64,000 bases of DNA, taken from positions 76,907,983 through 76,971,982 of the forward strand of contig OX457071.1 in assembly GCA_949752795.1 (NCBI GenBank), written 5' to 3'. The position numbers and the translations under genes are program-made. How positions within the stretch are numbered: the stretch's first letter is position 1; every line of letters begins with the position of its first letter. Of the stretch, positions 1 to 12,453 are shown piece by piece. This stretch comes from Hyperoodon ampullatus. Its lineage: Eukaryota; Chordata; Mammalia; Artiodactyla; Ziphiidae. The notes under the pieces were generated by a model. The model made no database searches and was not told the DNA's origin. It saw nothing but the letters and a program-made list of their open reading frames with translations.

Positions 1-87
1 AGGAAACAAAATAAATGAGATAGGGTTCTGTCCTCAATATGTCCCTTGACAATAACAATGGTGGTAGTTCTCTTATTGTAAATCAGC

Positions 88-700
88 TTGTTCATTAGGC
101 TTCCAGGGAAACAGAGAAAGAGAGAGAGAGAGTGGGAGGGGGAGGGGACGGGGGAGGGGAGGGGGAGGGGAGGGGGAGGGGAGGAAGGTGAGGGGCAGGG
201 AGAGGGAGGGGAGGGGAGGGGAGGGGAGGGGGAGGGGAGGGGAGGGGGAGGGGGAGGGAGGGAAGGGGGAGGGGAGGGGGAGGGAGGGGAGGGGGAGGGG
301 AGGGGGAGGGGAGGAAGGTGAGGGGCAGGGAGAGGGAGGGGAGGGGAGGGGAGGGGAGGGGAGGGGGAGGGGAGGGGGAGGGGAGGGGGAGGGGAGGGGA
401 GGGGAGGGCCCGGGAGGTTGGTCGCAAGGCATTGTGGGGGCTGGCTTGGCAAATTCAAACTCTGCAGGGCAGGCCTGCAGGCTGGAAACTCTGGGGCAGG
501 AGGAATTTCTTCTACTTCAGGGAAACCTTACTTCTGCTTCTAAGGTTAAATTGATTGGATCAGGCCCACCAGATCACCCAGGATAATCTCATCTACTTAA
601 AGCCATCTGATCCAGATGTTAACACCACCTACAAATACCTGAGAGCAAGCCTGCAGGACTGTTGATTGGATAACTGGGGGCTGCGGCCTCTCCAGGTGGA
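88..700 (+). repeat. Old mammalian interspersed repeat carrying an expanded purine minisatellite
   Basis: The flanks at about 88-125 and 440-700 read like the two halves of one common mammalian dispersed repeat. The left part has 'ttccagggaaacagagaaag'. The right part has 'ctgcagggcaggcctgcagg', then a 'ttgattggatcaggcccacc' segment. In the usual form of this repeat a short GA tract sits between the halves; here it has grown to about 300 bp. A second, shorter copy of the left part appears near 2036. I recognise the sequence pattern but cannot name the family with certainty (an old L1 3' end or LTR are both possible). Confidence 0.55.
118..408 (+). repeat. (GGGGAG)n-type G/A minisatellite
   Basis: About 290 bp of nearly pure purine on the + strand, built from GGGGA and GGGGGA units. 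A larger duplication is visible: 'gaggaaggtgaggggcaggg' occurs at 181 and again at 311, giving a 130-bp higher-order period. The many closely spaced G-runs make G-quadruplex and triplex structures possible. Open frames through it encode only Gly/Arg/Glu or Pro/Ser/Leu repeats and are not genes. Confidence 0.95.
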
Positions 701-2035
701 CACTCACACTGACCCCCACCCCCGCAGGCACCCAACTTTGCGCTCCTTTATCTTCTCCTACTTCCTCATTTACTTAAAGCCGCTGGTATCTGAGCTCATG
801 TCAGACCCCCACCAGAAACAGGGCTCTCGGGAAGCAAGATCCTTGCTAAGCTCCTGTCTTCCCTCCCTAGGCCAGCTGGACACGACACTTGGTTGTTCGG
901 GAACTTTCCACGTAGCTGAACCATCATTAATCAAACACGGTGTTGTTACTACACAGGTATAAAAGCTCTGTCACTGGACGGTGCTCTTATTCTGGGTAAA
1001 AACAAAGGCCACCGCTTTGATCCTGGCGAAACCAAGGTAGAGAGGAACCAGGAAAGTTCACGAACGGCAAAAGCCACTTCCTACTAACCGCACATCACGT
1101 GCCAGGAGCCAACACTGCAGGCTCCAGGGGTTCTGTGATTCATTAACCTTTATTTTTACCTTTTTATTGAGCAGTCTCCTGTTTGCGCTTACTGGAGGCT
1201 GTGGTCCCTTACTTATTCACATAACCAGCCTTGCTCATGTCTCACGTGCCTACGCTGCGGCCATTCTGCCCCCGGGGACTCTAGGCAAAAGCTGGAGACC
1301 TGTTTGGTGGCCACCATTGCAGGCGGAGGGGTGCGGCTGGCATCTGCAGGTAGAGGTGCATCTACAAGGGACAGGACAGGACCCCATGGTGAAGGATTAT
1401 CCAACCCAAATGCCACTAGTGCCAAGGTTAAGAAACCCTGGTCTAGCATGAGTCCTGCCACAAATTCCAATCAAGTTCCTCAAAATCTAAGGCTGTAAAG
1501 AAAATAAACTTGCTAAATTTTCTTAACTTCTAGTTTCCAGACATTGCTGACATTTCCCTTCAAGATCGTATTAGAGTTTTTAGTGGTTTTGAAAGAGTAA
1601 GATGAAGAAAATATGTCTGCTTTGAAACTAGCTGAAACACACATGTTCTGAGTGAAAGTTACTGTTATTGATTGTAGTATTAAATCTTTAAATATGATCA
1701 CATGTATGAGATGTCCACCACAGTGCTGTTAGTTTATCATGAAACATAATTTATGTTATTGATTTTTTAAGTAACATATTTCAAGTGATTTATTCAATTT
1801 TCACTTATTCTTTAACAGAACCTACATTAAATATCACGTGCTCCTTTCAAAATCCATTCACCTCAAATGTGGAAGGAGAGGAAGTTTTCTAGATCATAAG
1901 TGTAGCATCCTCACGCCCAGTGATTCTAATTTACGTGTAATACATTTCCTGCTAACAATCCAATATATTTGTCATTGAGGGAAAAATAAAGGCTAAAAAT
2001 AAACTGAAAACTGTGGGTTTTTCATTCCCCATTGT
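701..2035. other. Intergenic, nothing recognised
   Basis: Mixed-composition sequence, AT-rich after 1500. I see no exon-like frame, SINE or L1. Very old, degraded repeats cannot be excluded by eye. Confidence 0.5.
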
Positions 2036-2096
2036 ATTAATCAGGATTCTCTAAAGAAATATAATCAATATGATATATGTGGACCCCTCCTCACAG
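2036..2096 (+). repeat. Fragment of the same old repeat as at 88
   Basis: The segment with 'aatcaggattctctaaagaa' matches the typical left end of the repeat described at 88-700, but resemblance stops after about 60 bp. Confidence 0.4.
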
Positions 2097-4156
2097 GACC
2101 GCAGGACATGATGCTCAGAGGTGAGAGGGCGCCAGGGGTCGTGCAGCCCAAAGCACCTGCCCCTTTAGCACCGTTCGTGGTGTCACCCTTCTCCGCAGGA
2201 GGCTTTCCTAACCTGTTGGTAATATTCAACTCTAGCCGATCAACATGGGTTGAGGTCCTGCTAAGTGCACAGCCCCACGTGACGTGCTGGGAATTCAAGG
2301 CTGCATGTCCCCGCCCTCAGGGGACCCGCCATCATGCTGTCAGGTGCCAACTGGTGATGGAAACAAGAGTAGAGGGAGAACAGAGGTAGGGGCGACGGCC
2401 TCCCCAGGCCCCGCTGTCACCCCCTGCAAACCTCCACTAACTATGCCCGCCCCATGAACCCAGCCACTCCCAGTACCTGGCCACCTTTCCAGAGATGAAA
2501 TCACCCAAGAGCATCCCACACAGTTCTCCTCTGGGAGATGCTGGCTGTACATCTGGCAGTAAGTAAGTAAATAAACAAGCATATAAATATACATTACACA
2601 CACCTGCATAGGGGGGTGGGTACAGACAACACACCTGGAAGTGAGACCCAGCCCCGCAAGCGGATGTCACGCCGCGCGTTCCTTCTGGGAATTTCCATCT
2701 GCAGGTCAGACACAAAACGCATTCGCTCTCTAACATGCAGAGCTGTGTGTGGTTCACGTTCTGTGTTTATCTCTCTAAGGCGATTCGTTGTTCATTTATG
2801 TTCAATATGTCAGGGCTGTTCCAGGTACGGCGTGTGATTGATCTCCTTGTTTTTCCCCCGCTGGCATCACACTCCACCCCTCCACACCCTCCAGTTTACA
2901 TTTCTTTCCTAGTTGACTTGTTCCTTCCGTTCTGTCATCAGCAGAGACAGTCACTGCCCTCTTCGGATAACAATTCTTCGTAATCTGAATGCCATCAATA
3001 AGTCTCATTTCCACCGACTTCCTCATCCCATTTTCATTGTCCTCAATTTCCGACCTTACACTATGTCTTGGATTTTCTCTGCACGTCCCATGCAGTAGGA
3101 CATGCTCCCAACACGACCCTGGGGTGAGCCCTGCAAGTCAGGCTTTGTCACCCACATGTCCAAGTCCCCAGAAGGGGCTGCTTCTCCTCAAGAGGACCTG
3201 TAACCTTCCAGGCCTTCAGTTCCCCTCCCCCAACACCGCTGTGCTGGCAGGCAGGGTGCCTGACTACACTTCACAAGGGGAGACGCTTTTGCGTTCTATA
3301 GGATCGTACCTACGTCTGCTTTCCAAAATGTGCCTCGTCTGCTCAAGGTATTTTATACTCGTCGGCCTTGACGTTACAGCACTGACTTTGAAGGCGATGT
3401 TTTCATGCCAAGCCCCAGCCTTGCCATCCTTGCTAAGTAAGCATGCCCTCTGGCACGATAGGTCAGCGAATGTGGACACCGGGTCAGAAACCAACTTTTG
3501 AGCAGGAGGCCAATGCTAACGTCTTCCTTGTCCTTTGTAGGTGATTATCTCCGCTTCACCTTTTGGGGCAGGTGGACCCTCAGGTAAAATACGAGCTCCC
3601 CCCTTCCTTTCCCTTCACTGTAGGGACGTTTGCTGTTGTTCCTTAGACCCTGCAGAAAGGAGAGAAAACCCTAAATGAGGGATCTGAACAGCCCTGAAGG
3701 CTCCATTAGACCTTGGCAGACACCCAAGGAGACCACCAAGCTTGCTTCTAAGTGCACAGTGTCTAATAAAAATGTGATGATGATTACTGTGATACATTTA
3801 TTGAGCAGCAAAAATGCGCTACATTTAAAAATGGATGCGCTCTGTTATTCGTATCTCCTGATGGGTGTGTAGAAACTGCCGGCTCTTTATTTTCCCGAGT
3901 ACTTGCATCTTGTTTTCCTGGACTGATGACTGCCCGCGGCCACCATTCTGCTCACATGCTGGGGTTTTTCTGTGGACCAAGGGCTGCACCTGACCGTCAC
4001 CTCATGTCAGGACCACTTAATTGTGGGGTCGAGCTCCATTCTATGGAGTCAAGGATACTTACCCAGCCCATTGGATTTATTTTTTTTTCTATTTCTCCAG
4101 AGGAAAGCATTTGTTTGAGCTTTCAAAGTGAGGAATTTGCTTCTTCACCCAGAGAT
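2097..4156. other. Intergenic, nothing recognised
   Basis: No convincing coding frame or young repeat. Open frames such as 2989-3501 (+) have no recognisable protein features. Confidence 0.5.
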
Positions 4157-4189
<33 letters not shown>

Positions 4190-4192
4190 ACA
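4157..4192 (+). repeat. (CA)n microsatellite
   Basis: About 18 CA units with one interruption (cacat acaca). Confidence 0.95.
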
Positions 4193-5235
4193 AGCACCTT
4201 CATATCCTGAATCCACCTCTGATTTAGAAATCACGGCAGGAAATCACTGCCCTCTCAGGCGAACTCCCAATAAGAAATTAGTTCCTCGGGGAATTTCCCC
4301 CAACAACCATTGCTTTACAAGTACTTTATCAACTCTTAGGCAAAGTGTCTTAAAATACAGCAAATGTTTAACAAGTGGGAAACCACAAGTTGCGTTTCAA
4401 ACCAGAAATAGGTGCTTTGTGAACTGCTTGCTTTCTCTAAATTCTGCAGTGAAAAGAATAAAACCAGTCAATAGAAAACTCTTGTTGTAAATCAGGTGAA
4501 GTCTGTTTTTCTTTGTATCTTTCCTCCCTTAAAGCTGCAAGTCACCAAAATGACTCAGCCAAAGCAGAGAAGGACCATTGCAGAACCCAGCTGGACTGGG
4601 CGTCTGCACCCAGCACACCGAAGTCCAGTTCTTTAAAGGTCCCCTCCTTTTTTGCACCTGCAATTATTTTCAGGCACAAGTAAGAGAAGTTAAATTGGTC
4701 ACTTGTGAGCTGAATTCAGCACTGACTCCTCATTTCGACTGAACAGGAATCATCTTCTAGTGAAATTACATTTTACGAGCAATTTCTGTGTCTGCATGTT
4801 ATGGCTGAAACCAACCACCCTAAAGATGACAGCAACCTCTCTCTTTAAAACTTGGTAGTACACTAAAAGTATTTGTCATTTTCTCTCCTCCTGGCTTTTC
4901 TAAGATGATAAATCAACACCTGTCACACATGCAAATTCAAAAAAACTAAAATAAATTCAAAGCTTCACATGTTTCATTTCCCCCCCCAAAAAAAAGCCTG
5001 GATTTGAGTCAATAGTTACGCTCAAGAAAAACTCCTATAACAAAAAAAAAAAAAAACCCAGCTTATCTCCAAATCCACCCAGTAAAAATACTGTCCTAAT
5101 TTTTTTTTCTTAGTTGCCGTATTTAAAAATAGTTTGCAATTCATGCAACTCCTGTCTTTCTACACAGAGGAAGTAGTATGTGTGTCCACGTTACAGCAAA
5201 TTTATCAAGGTGTTAAGTTCAGAAAAGATAAATGA
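4193..5235. other. Intergenic AT-rich, nothing recognised
   Basis: Contains short homopolymers (poly-A near 5042, poly-T near 5101) and no recognised repeat or exon. Confidence 0.5.
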
Positions 5236-6345
5236 GTGAATTCACTTCGAGAAAGAGTGACTAGACCTGAAGGTCTCTTCCCGGGAGGGCCTGGGGTGGG
5301 CAAGGGAGTCGCCCAGGATGCGAGGTTTAGGAGGCTTTGGCGAGCTGACCCTGCCCTGGAGGGGCCCCGAGCGGGAGGTCTGCTTCCTCCCTCCCCGAGT
5401 CGAGGTCACGCTGGGGTGGGCAAGGGCGGTGGGACCGGGCGGGGCTGCTCCCACTAACAGTCCCTTAAAGGACAGTGGCCCTCACTGCCGGGCCTGGAAG
5501 CCCCCGTCCGGTCCCCTTGTGGCGTTAAACCCGTGACGCTGAGCTGGGCAAGTCCTTTAAGTGGGAGCCCCGTCTCCTGTCTCCACTGCTCCTGACGAAA
5601 CGGTGCAGGGAAATGGAGGAGCAGGCGCGGGGGCACAGGCTCTGTGCTTGTGGGGGTGCAGCGATGCCTCTGGGGGAGGGGCAGGGCTCCGCAGGCAGAG
5701 CTCGGGGGTCTGTCAGTGCACGAGGGGGCAGCCAGGCTAGAGTCCGTCTGTCTGTCTGTCTGCGCTCTCCCGGGGGCTGGAAAGGCACCCCTGGACCCCC
5801 AGCCACTGGCGCTGGGGCACTCGTCGCTGAAAGGCCACCGTCACTCCATGAGGCTCGTCTCTAACTGGTGCCCACGGCCTCATTGCAAGGGCCTGGCGGT
5901 CATTGTCGCCATCAGCGGGGCTGCCATCAGGCAGTTGCTGAGAACTTCCCGGAGGGGCTCGCTGGTGGCCGGGGGCCGGGGCTCACTCATGTGGAAGAGC
6001 GGCCGTGCTAATTCCCAGGCCCCCGGCCATTAGGGAGCGAAGCAGCTCATTAGAGGTCCTACCCTCTCAACTCCAATTACCCCCAGATAATGATGGACTG
6101 GGTCGCGCCGCAGACCCCCAGAGCCACGCAGCTCTCCCCTCACTCATGATCTCGTCAGCGCATCCTCAGAGCTCAGCCCCAGACCCCGGCCTCCTCCTAA
6201 CCAGCTGGGAAGGGGGGCCCAGGGCTCTGGTCCCCATCCAGCACTTGCAGGAAAGTGCAGGGCCTGCAGAAGAGCGTAGAAAGTTTCCCCCAGCTCCTCA
6301 GCCTCAGAGCAAGGGGCCAAACCATGAGTCGCGGAGCTGTTAATG
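5236..6345. promoter_or_regulatory. CpG-rich block with homeodomain-site cluster; candidate enhancer
   Basis: Composition switches abruptly from AT-rich to GC- and CpG-rich at about 5240 and back after 6345. No recognisable repeat covers it. Between 6009 and 6091 there are five ATTA/TAAT cores (6009, 6029, 6049, 6075, 6088), the typical core bound by homeodomain factors, inside otherwise GC-rich DNA. The known neighbour on this side in mammals is FGF9, a developmental gene, so an enhancer or an unannotated CpG-island transcript start is plausible. That role is inference; the composition and motif cluster are seen directly. Confidence 0.4.
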
Positions 6346-7999
6346 TCTCTTCTCTTTGCAGAAAACTGTACAAAACGAAAAGCCAACCCAAACCCCTCCC
6401 TGTGTCATATTAATTTAGGAGTAAAAGGTGAGGCAGGGAAGCCAAGAGGGAGAGAGGGAAACACGTCCCAGGAAAGCAGAAACTGGCATGAACCTGCTCT
6501 AAAAACAGCGTCTTCACCAGGTACCGTGTGTTGGACCACTGGACAGAGACCCCTGGGCCTCAGGCACTGCTGTGCACATGCTTTTATCCAGGTGTCATCA
6601 AGTTTAACTTGTTTCCTCCATCTCTGAGCTGCTTAGTTCTCTATCTGTGTTGCAATTTCACACTGACTTTGAAAGCCACAATCTTGAATTTCCAGCTTTC
6701 CGGCCCCTCAAGGAGTTTGTGTTTGTCCACCTGTGTCCTCACCTGCGGCCCTTTCCTTATAGCTGGGTGCCACCTGAAAAGTGTCATGTGACTCACATCT
6801 GACCCTATTAATGGAATGTCTCCAGAGCTGTAACTGTCTAATCATGAGGAAATGTATCATTCCCTTGTTTCACTATCTTAAATGAATCAACTTGCTTTCT
6901 CTGTTATGTCGATATTCTTTCCAATATGCAGCAGCGCAATTGGGAGACTATTATTTTACTGACAGATCTTGTTCATGGGCACTGATGAAGGAGATATTTT
7001 CACAGATAACCCAAATAGCACAGGGCTCATATTTTATAGGGATACTGTTTGTTTATAGGGATGCATATTTCCTGATGTCCTAAAACTAACATCCCAAAGT
7101 CCCGATGGAAAAAAATCACAACTGTTTGGAATGTAACAGAACTGTCAAAAGTGACACGCAATCAGCTGTGCAAAGAGCAAAACCTAAGTCACTCTTCTGT
7201 TTATCCTGTGCCGGGGTGAAAATATAAATGGTGGTTTCCAGGTGGAAAATAAAACCAAAGAATATAGGCGCCCCTTTGTGGACGGAGCCGACACTGCACG
7301 TCAGGATGGCTCGTCCACATCAGACTACGGCCCAAATCACGGGTAAGTTTTCCAAGACGTTCACCTTCCTAATTACTGCTCAGATGAACACGCGTCCTGC
7401 TAAGCAAGGACCTCGGAGCTTCACGTGCTGTGTAATCAGGGGCCTTGCCTCCCAAAGTCTCCTTAGCAGACCCACTGTGCATCTCCAGAGCCCCAGGGGC
7501 TGCCGGCCCCCGTGCTGGGAGAGGTGCCCACCCTTTCGGGACACCCCGAAGCCGCCCTGGCCTTATTGCTGCACATCTAAGAAACAGGACCCCCCTGTCG
7601 AGCACTGTGCATTCACGGAAGCTTCATTACGTGGAAAAGAACACCTGACCTGAGTAAATCTCGTGATCCTTGTCCTCAGAGACATAACAGTGCTGTCCTT
7701 ATGTTTGGAGGGGACAGCTGTTTGGGAGCATTAGCCGTGGGGCGCTCTGTCCTCGGCCCGTCAGTGCCGCGGGGGCAGCGGCCTTCTCCGCTTTTGACTG
7801 TAGCACTCGGAGGCCTTGCTGGCATACGCTGGGTGCTTGGAAACTGGGTGTCACACAAATGAACCCCATTCCGATGTCCGAATTTGGCCTGCTAGAAGGT
7901 GGGACCTGCATGAAGGACTGGTCAGGCCTGCGAGGGAAAAGCTCCCTCCTCCAGCCACAGGGGAGCAGCGGGGAAGGAGTGCAGGCCGGGCGAGTCCAC
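6346..7999. other. Intergenic, nothing recognised
   Basis: No young repeats. Several short frames (for example 7228-7653 +) have no recognisable protein features. Confidence 0.45.
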
Positions 8000-8270
8000 C
8001 CCCTGCCCGCCCCTTTGAGAGGGCGGCAGACTCCCCAGAGCCCCAGGGAGCAGGTCTGGCTGGGGCCAGAGAATGTGCCCCTCTAACAAGTTTCCAGGTG
8101 ATGCTATTGGTCTGAGGACCACATTTGGAGAACCACTGATGGGAAGTGCAGAGTGAGTCTCACTGTTAGAACCTCCTGGAAACTTCTGAAAATGTGGTGC
8201 CCAGACCACCCCCAGGACAACTGAAATCAGAATCTCTGTGCCAGGGGCTCAAGCCCAGATAAGCTATCAG
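8000..8270. mobile_element. MER5A-like hAT-Charlie fragments (two, opposite orientation)
   Basis: The first piece (about 8010-8140) has 'ctaacaagtttccaggtgat' and 'accacatttggagaaccact', the right end of the MER5A non-autonomous hAT element. The second piece (about 8160-8270) has 'gtggtgcccagaccaccccc' and 'cagaatctctgtg', a similar element in reverse. Both are degraded relics without coding capacity. Confidence 0.6.
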
Positions 8271-10512
8271 TTTTGATGACAGAAACACACAATAACAATG
8301 CGTCTCTTTACCACAAAGGCTCCCCTGACATTATCTCACTGGAGCCACAGACAATCCCGGGAGAAAGGAAGGAAAAGTTTTAGCTCAACTCGACGGAAGA
8401 GCAGTCAGGTTATAAGTGGCAGCTCTTGGACTTGACTCGGAGGACTGGTCTTTTAAAAAGTCAACTCCAGAGTCAGATGCACTTGAGATGGAGGTGTTAG
8501 GAGGTGACGGAGATTAGCAGTGACACCTGAAGCGAAAGAGAACCAGGGTTCCTCGGTGGCCGATGGGCGCACAGTGGCCCAGCGGGCAGAGGAGAGGTGA
8601 GACACGCTTGGCCTCTCCCTCCTGTCTGTGAGTCCGAGCTGAGGACAGAGCACGGTCACTGTAAGAACCTGCCTACCACACAGCCCAGAAGAGTGACACC
8701 ACGGCTGACCACATGTGAGGTGTAGACCCACCCCCAAATAGTGCCTCCCGAGCCATCAGGCTGGTGACCACGAACTACGGAGCTGACCTCCCTCTGCCTT
8801 CCAATGGGGCACTCGTGGGACAAAACATCTTCCAAAGACACTGTCATGGACATGTAGAGCATTAATTTCATATCACGATTTTTTATTGTCAGTCAAAAGA
8901 AGGAAACACATCTTCCGGTCACCATCCATTTAGCGAAGCTGGATGCACATTACATACGAATACATCCATAAAGACACATTAAGAAAAAAGAGAAAGTTGA
9001 AGGTAGGAAAGAAGTAAACAAGAGTTTGGTCATTCACAACCCGACACCATAGGCTTCAGGTTTGCTAGTCTGTTTGTAGAATGCAAAATTATTAAAGCCT
9101 AGTAACAAGATGGTGTTTAAAAAATAAGTAAAATTTTTATCTAGAGGAAAGTCACTAACTAGGAGTCGGTGGGCCTGGGTTATTGCAAGATCAGCACAAA
9201 AACCATCCAGTCTCTGGGTTCATTTGCTTCCTTTGTAAAATTAGAGTTAATAAAAAATTTCAAATGTTTCTCCCAAATCTAAAATTATATAATGCCTTTA
9301 ACAATTGAACAAGAAATGTCAAATTTCACCTTTTTCTTTTCTTAACTCTAGATTTGTGTATCCAATATTTTGCCTTGTTTTTATTGTATGTACACGAGTC
9401 AGCTATGACCCCACTGAAAATTAGTCAGTTGCAGGAGGGTCAACTCTAGAAAGAGCGGTAGGTCCGTAGGGTGGCTCCATGACCTCCTCGCTGCGGGGGA
9501 GCACAGCCCCAGAGTCAGGGAAGGTGACTGGAAACCAGACTCCCCCAAGTTCGGATCCTCGGTCCCTTTGCACCCAGTTTGGTGACTTACCCTTCCAGCT
9601 GCTGGGGAGAGTGGACAGCCTCACACCCAGAGCATCCTGCCAGCCGTGTGGCCATTACTAACCACACTTAAGTTCTAAGAAAAAACTTTTTTTTTTGCTA
9701 GTATATAAGAAATTTGCAGAATCCCATAACAAAATTTATCATGAAGAAAGAGTGTTTTAAATTTTCTGCTCAATTAAATAGTCATTCAGCAATAAAATTA
9801 ACTTCCAGAGAATTCAAACATTCCTATCATTACATGCAAAGGTCAAATGGGTCTTTTTCCCTTGTCATTAGTACAAATATTAGAATAATAATACCTTTTC
9901 CCCTATTCAGATGGCACCTCTTTTCCCAAGGAGTTTCATGTGTTTTTCAGAAGTATTTTCTTTAAATATCTTGACTACAGGGAATAATCCCAGTTAAAAT
10001 ATGATGTGTTTTATAGGAAACAATAATTGTGATGTAGTTTTACAATCTTAAACTTTATTGAGGAAAAAATTACATACACTTGCTATCTCCAATATTATTT
10101 TTTAAAACATCACGTTTTAAGATAGACTTTACTATTAATTATTATTATTAACAAAATCATATTAATTATAATCATTAGCCTTTGGCAGCTGCTCACACGG
10201 AGAGACTCAATAATCTTCTCCAAGTTTAGCATTTTCATGCAACATATAATTTTGAAATACTGAAAATAGATTTAAACGCTAGTAATTCTATGCTTGTGTC
10301 CTAATAGTGTTGTGACCTAATAGATTTCTTTCCTACTTAAATTGTTTCTTCTACTTAATAGCAATTATCCAAAACTCTGTAATTCACATTAGACTTAGAT
10401 ACAGAGACCCTAATAAATCTTACTGGAGTTTGGAGTAAAATGTATCAATTAACATTGTTAATCTTGACATGATTTATCATGTTTCTTAATTCAGCTTATT
10501 TTAGAGCCTAGA

Positions 10513-10514
<2 letters not shown>
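8271..10514. other. Intergenic, AT-rich, nothing recognised
   Basis: Apparently single-copy sequence lacking CHR SINEs and L1. No exon-like frame seen. Confidence 0.45.

Positions 10515-10553
<39 letters not shown>
10515..10553. repeat. (TA)n microsatellite
   Basis: About 19 AT/TA units, self-complementary, so it may form a cruciform and is likely length-polymorphic. Confidence 0.95.
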
Positions 10554-10556
<3 letters not shown>

Positions 10557-11414
10557 TTACATATATATAAAATTTCATATTATAACACATGTTACCAAGA
10601 AAATAGTCAATAATAAAAGAAGTAACAAAATTAATAATTCTAATAAGAATTAACAAGAACTAATTCCACTACTGTTACACATCCTAAACTTTCTAGAAAT
10701 AATCATTTCACCCAAGTACCATTATCCATACTTATCAGAGAGGAATCTGGAATATTCCATTGCTTCAAAGGAGCAGTGTAAGTGATAACATGTGTGCCTT
10801 ATAATTTTTTCCAAAAACCATTTACCTTTCTCAGTCCTGTTCGACCTGTATTTTTCCCAACGTCTTCCTTTATATTTATATATACTACTCTGTGCTTTCT
10901 CTACCCAAATTGATATCCACTATCATCTATTTCATTAAATTTAAATAATTCAAGCATTTGCTCTTGAGTAAATAACATTAGGAACTATCTCATATTCCAT
11001 ACAGCTTATCAAAATTAGTCAGCTGAGTTTTTGGAAACTCAAAGTAGGATTTGTGACATCGCATGGCTCTCAAGTCTTAGTGCACTTGAGAATGTGCTGG
11101 GGCCTCCCAATCCGGTGGCATCACAGGCTAGAGAGTCTGAAAGAACAACTCACTGCGGAACAAATGAATTTTGCATGAAACACCACCTTTGCTTCAGTGC
11201 TGGGTTTATGGGACTAAGGTATGGTTAGTCGTCACTAAGGCTAACGAGTCTCTGGTCCTCCTTACGCCTCCCCGGGCGTATGGAAGACTGTATTCCCAGG
11301 TCTCTCCCCCAGTAAATGTGAGCTGGATGACAAGTGTCACCAGAGAGTTTACAGAGCAGAGTTTTGTGTATAATTCTCTATGCTCGCTCTTCCCTTTACG
11401 TCATAAAGGCAGAG
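10554..11414. other. Intergenic, AT-rich, nothing recognised
   Basis: No repeat or exon recognised by eye. Confidence 0.45.
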
Positions 11415-12190
11415 GCCTCCCATGGAGATAGCCTTTCACTTCTTTGCTTAGGTTAATTCCTAAGTATTTTATTCTTTTGGTGCTACTGTTCATTGTTCAT
11501 GCACAGAAATGCAACTGATTTTTGTGTGTTGACTTTATATCCTGCTACTGAATTCATTTGTTAGTTCTAACAGGTTTCTGTGAAATCTTTAGGGTTTTCT
11601 ACATATAAGATAATATCATCTGCAACTGGACGTAATTTTATTTCTTCCTTTCTCATTTGGATGCCTTTTCTTTCTTTTTCTTATCTAATTGCTCTGGCTA
11701 GAACTTCCAGTACTTTGCTGAGTAGAAAGGGTGAGATGACAACCTTGCCTTGTTCCTAATCTTACAGGAAACACTTTCCATCTTTTACTGTTGAGTATGA
11801 GGTTTGCTATGGGATTTTCATATATGGCTTTAATTATGTTGAGATAGTTTCCTTCTATTCCTAGTTTATTCAGTGTTTTTACCATGAAAAGGTGTTGAAT
11901 TTTGTCAAATGATTTTTTTCACATCAATTGAGATCATAATGTGGTTTTTTTTCCACTTCATTCTGTTGATGTGGCAAACTACATTGATTAGCTTTCATAT
12001 GTTGAACCATCCTTGCATATCATGAATAAATCCTACTTGACCTTGATATGTAATTCTTTTAATATGCTGCTGAATTCTGTTTGCTAGTATTTTGTTGAGG
12101 ATTTTTGCATTAACGTTCATAAGGTATATTGGTCTGTACTTTTCCTTTTTTGATTGTGTCTTTGTCTGGCTTTGGTATCAGGTGTACAAC
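11415..12190 (-). mobile_element. L1 (LINE-1) fragment, ORF2 reverse-transcriptase region
   Basis: Read on the minus strand, the piece runs from a segment reading IPKPDKD near 12185, through [20 protein letters not shown] near 11750-11820 and a VADD motif near 11610 (the catalytic Y/FADD of L1 reverse transcriptase, first residue changed), to LGINLSKE near 11450. Frameshifts and stops break the frame. About 0.78 kb of a roughly 6-kb element remains, so it is a dead, 5'- and 3'-truncated copy. Confidence 0.9.
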
Positions 12191-12243
12191 ACCGTGACTG
12201 TGTTTAATACCACTGAACTGTACACTTAAAAATGGTGAAGGTG
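12191..12243 (+). mobile_element. Old L1 3'-end fragment
   Basis: The segment with 'accactgaactgtacactta' is the hallmark of the 3' untranslated end of older mammalian L1 subfamilies (compare 28248). The CHR SINE at 12244 follows directly. Confidence 0.6.
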
Positions 12244-12453
12244 GGGCTTCCCTGGTGGCGCAGTGGTTGAGAGTCCGCCTGCCGATGCAGGGGACACGGG
12301 TTCGTGCCCCGGTCCAGGAAGATCCCACATGCCGCAGAGCGGCTGGGCCCGTGAGCCATGGCTGCTGGGCCTGCACGTCCAGAGCCTGTGCTCCACAACG
12401 GGACAGGCCACAACAGTGAGAGGCCCGTGTACCGAAAAAATAAATAAATAAAA
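12244..12453 (+). mobile_element. CHR-type tRNA-derived SINE, short form
   Basis: Head 'gggcttccctggtggcgcag', A-box-like tggcgcagtgg, B-box-like gggttcgtgcc, body ending near gaggcccgtgtaccg, and an AAATAAAT tail. This is the first CHR-type SINE from the left edge. Confidence 0.93.

Noticed and set aside
118..408. CRISPR-like array
   Set aside because: Vertebrate DNA; units are short purine repeats with no unique spacers.
73..586. Several long open frames on both strands (Pro/Ser/Leu-rich and Gly/Arg/Glu-rich)
   Set aside because: They are translations of the purine minisatellite; the repeat has no stops by composition.
4501..10514. Endogenous retrovirus or LTR pairs
   Set aside because: No paired long terminal repeats, primer-binding site or gag/pol/env frames seen here or elsewhere in the window.
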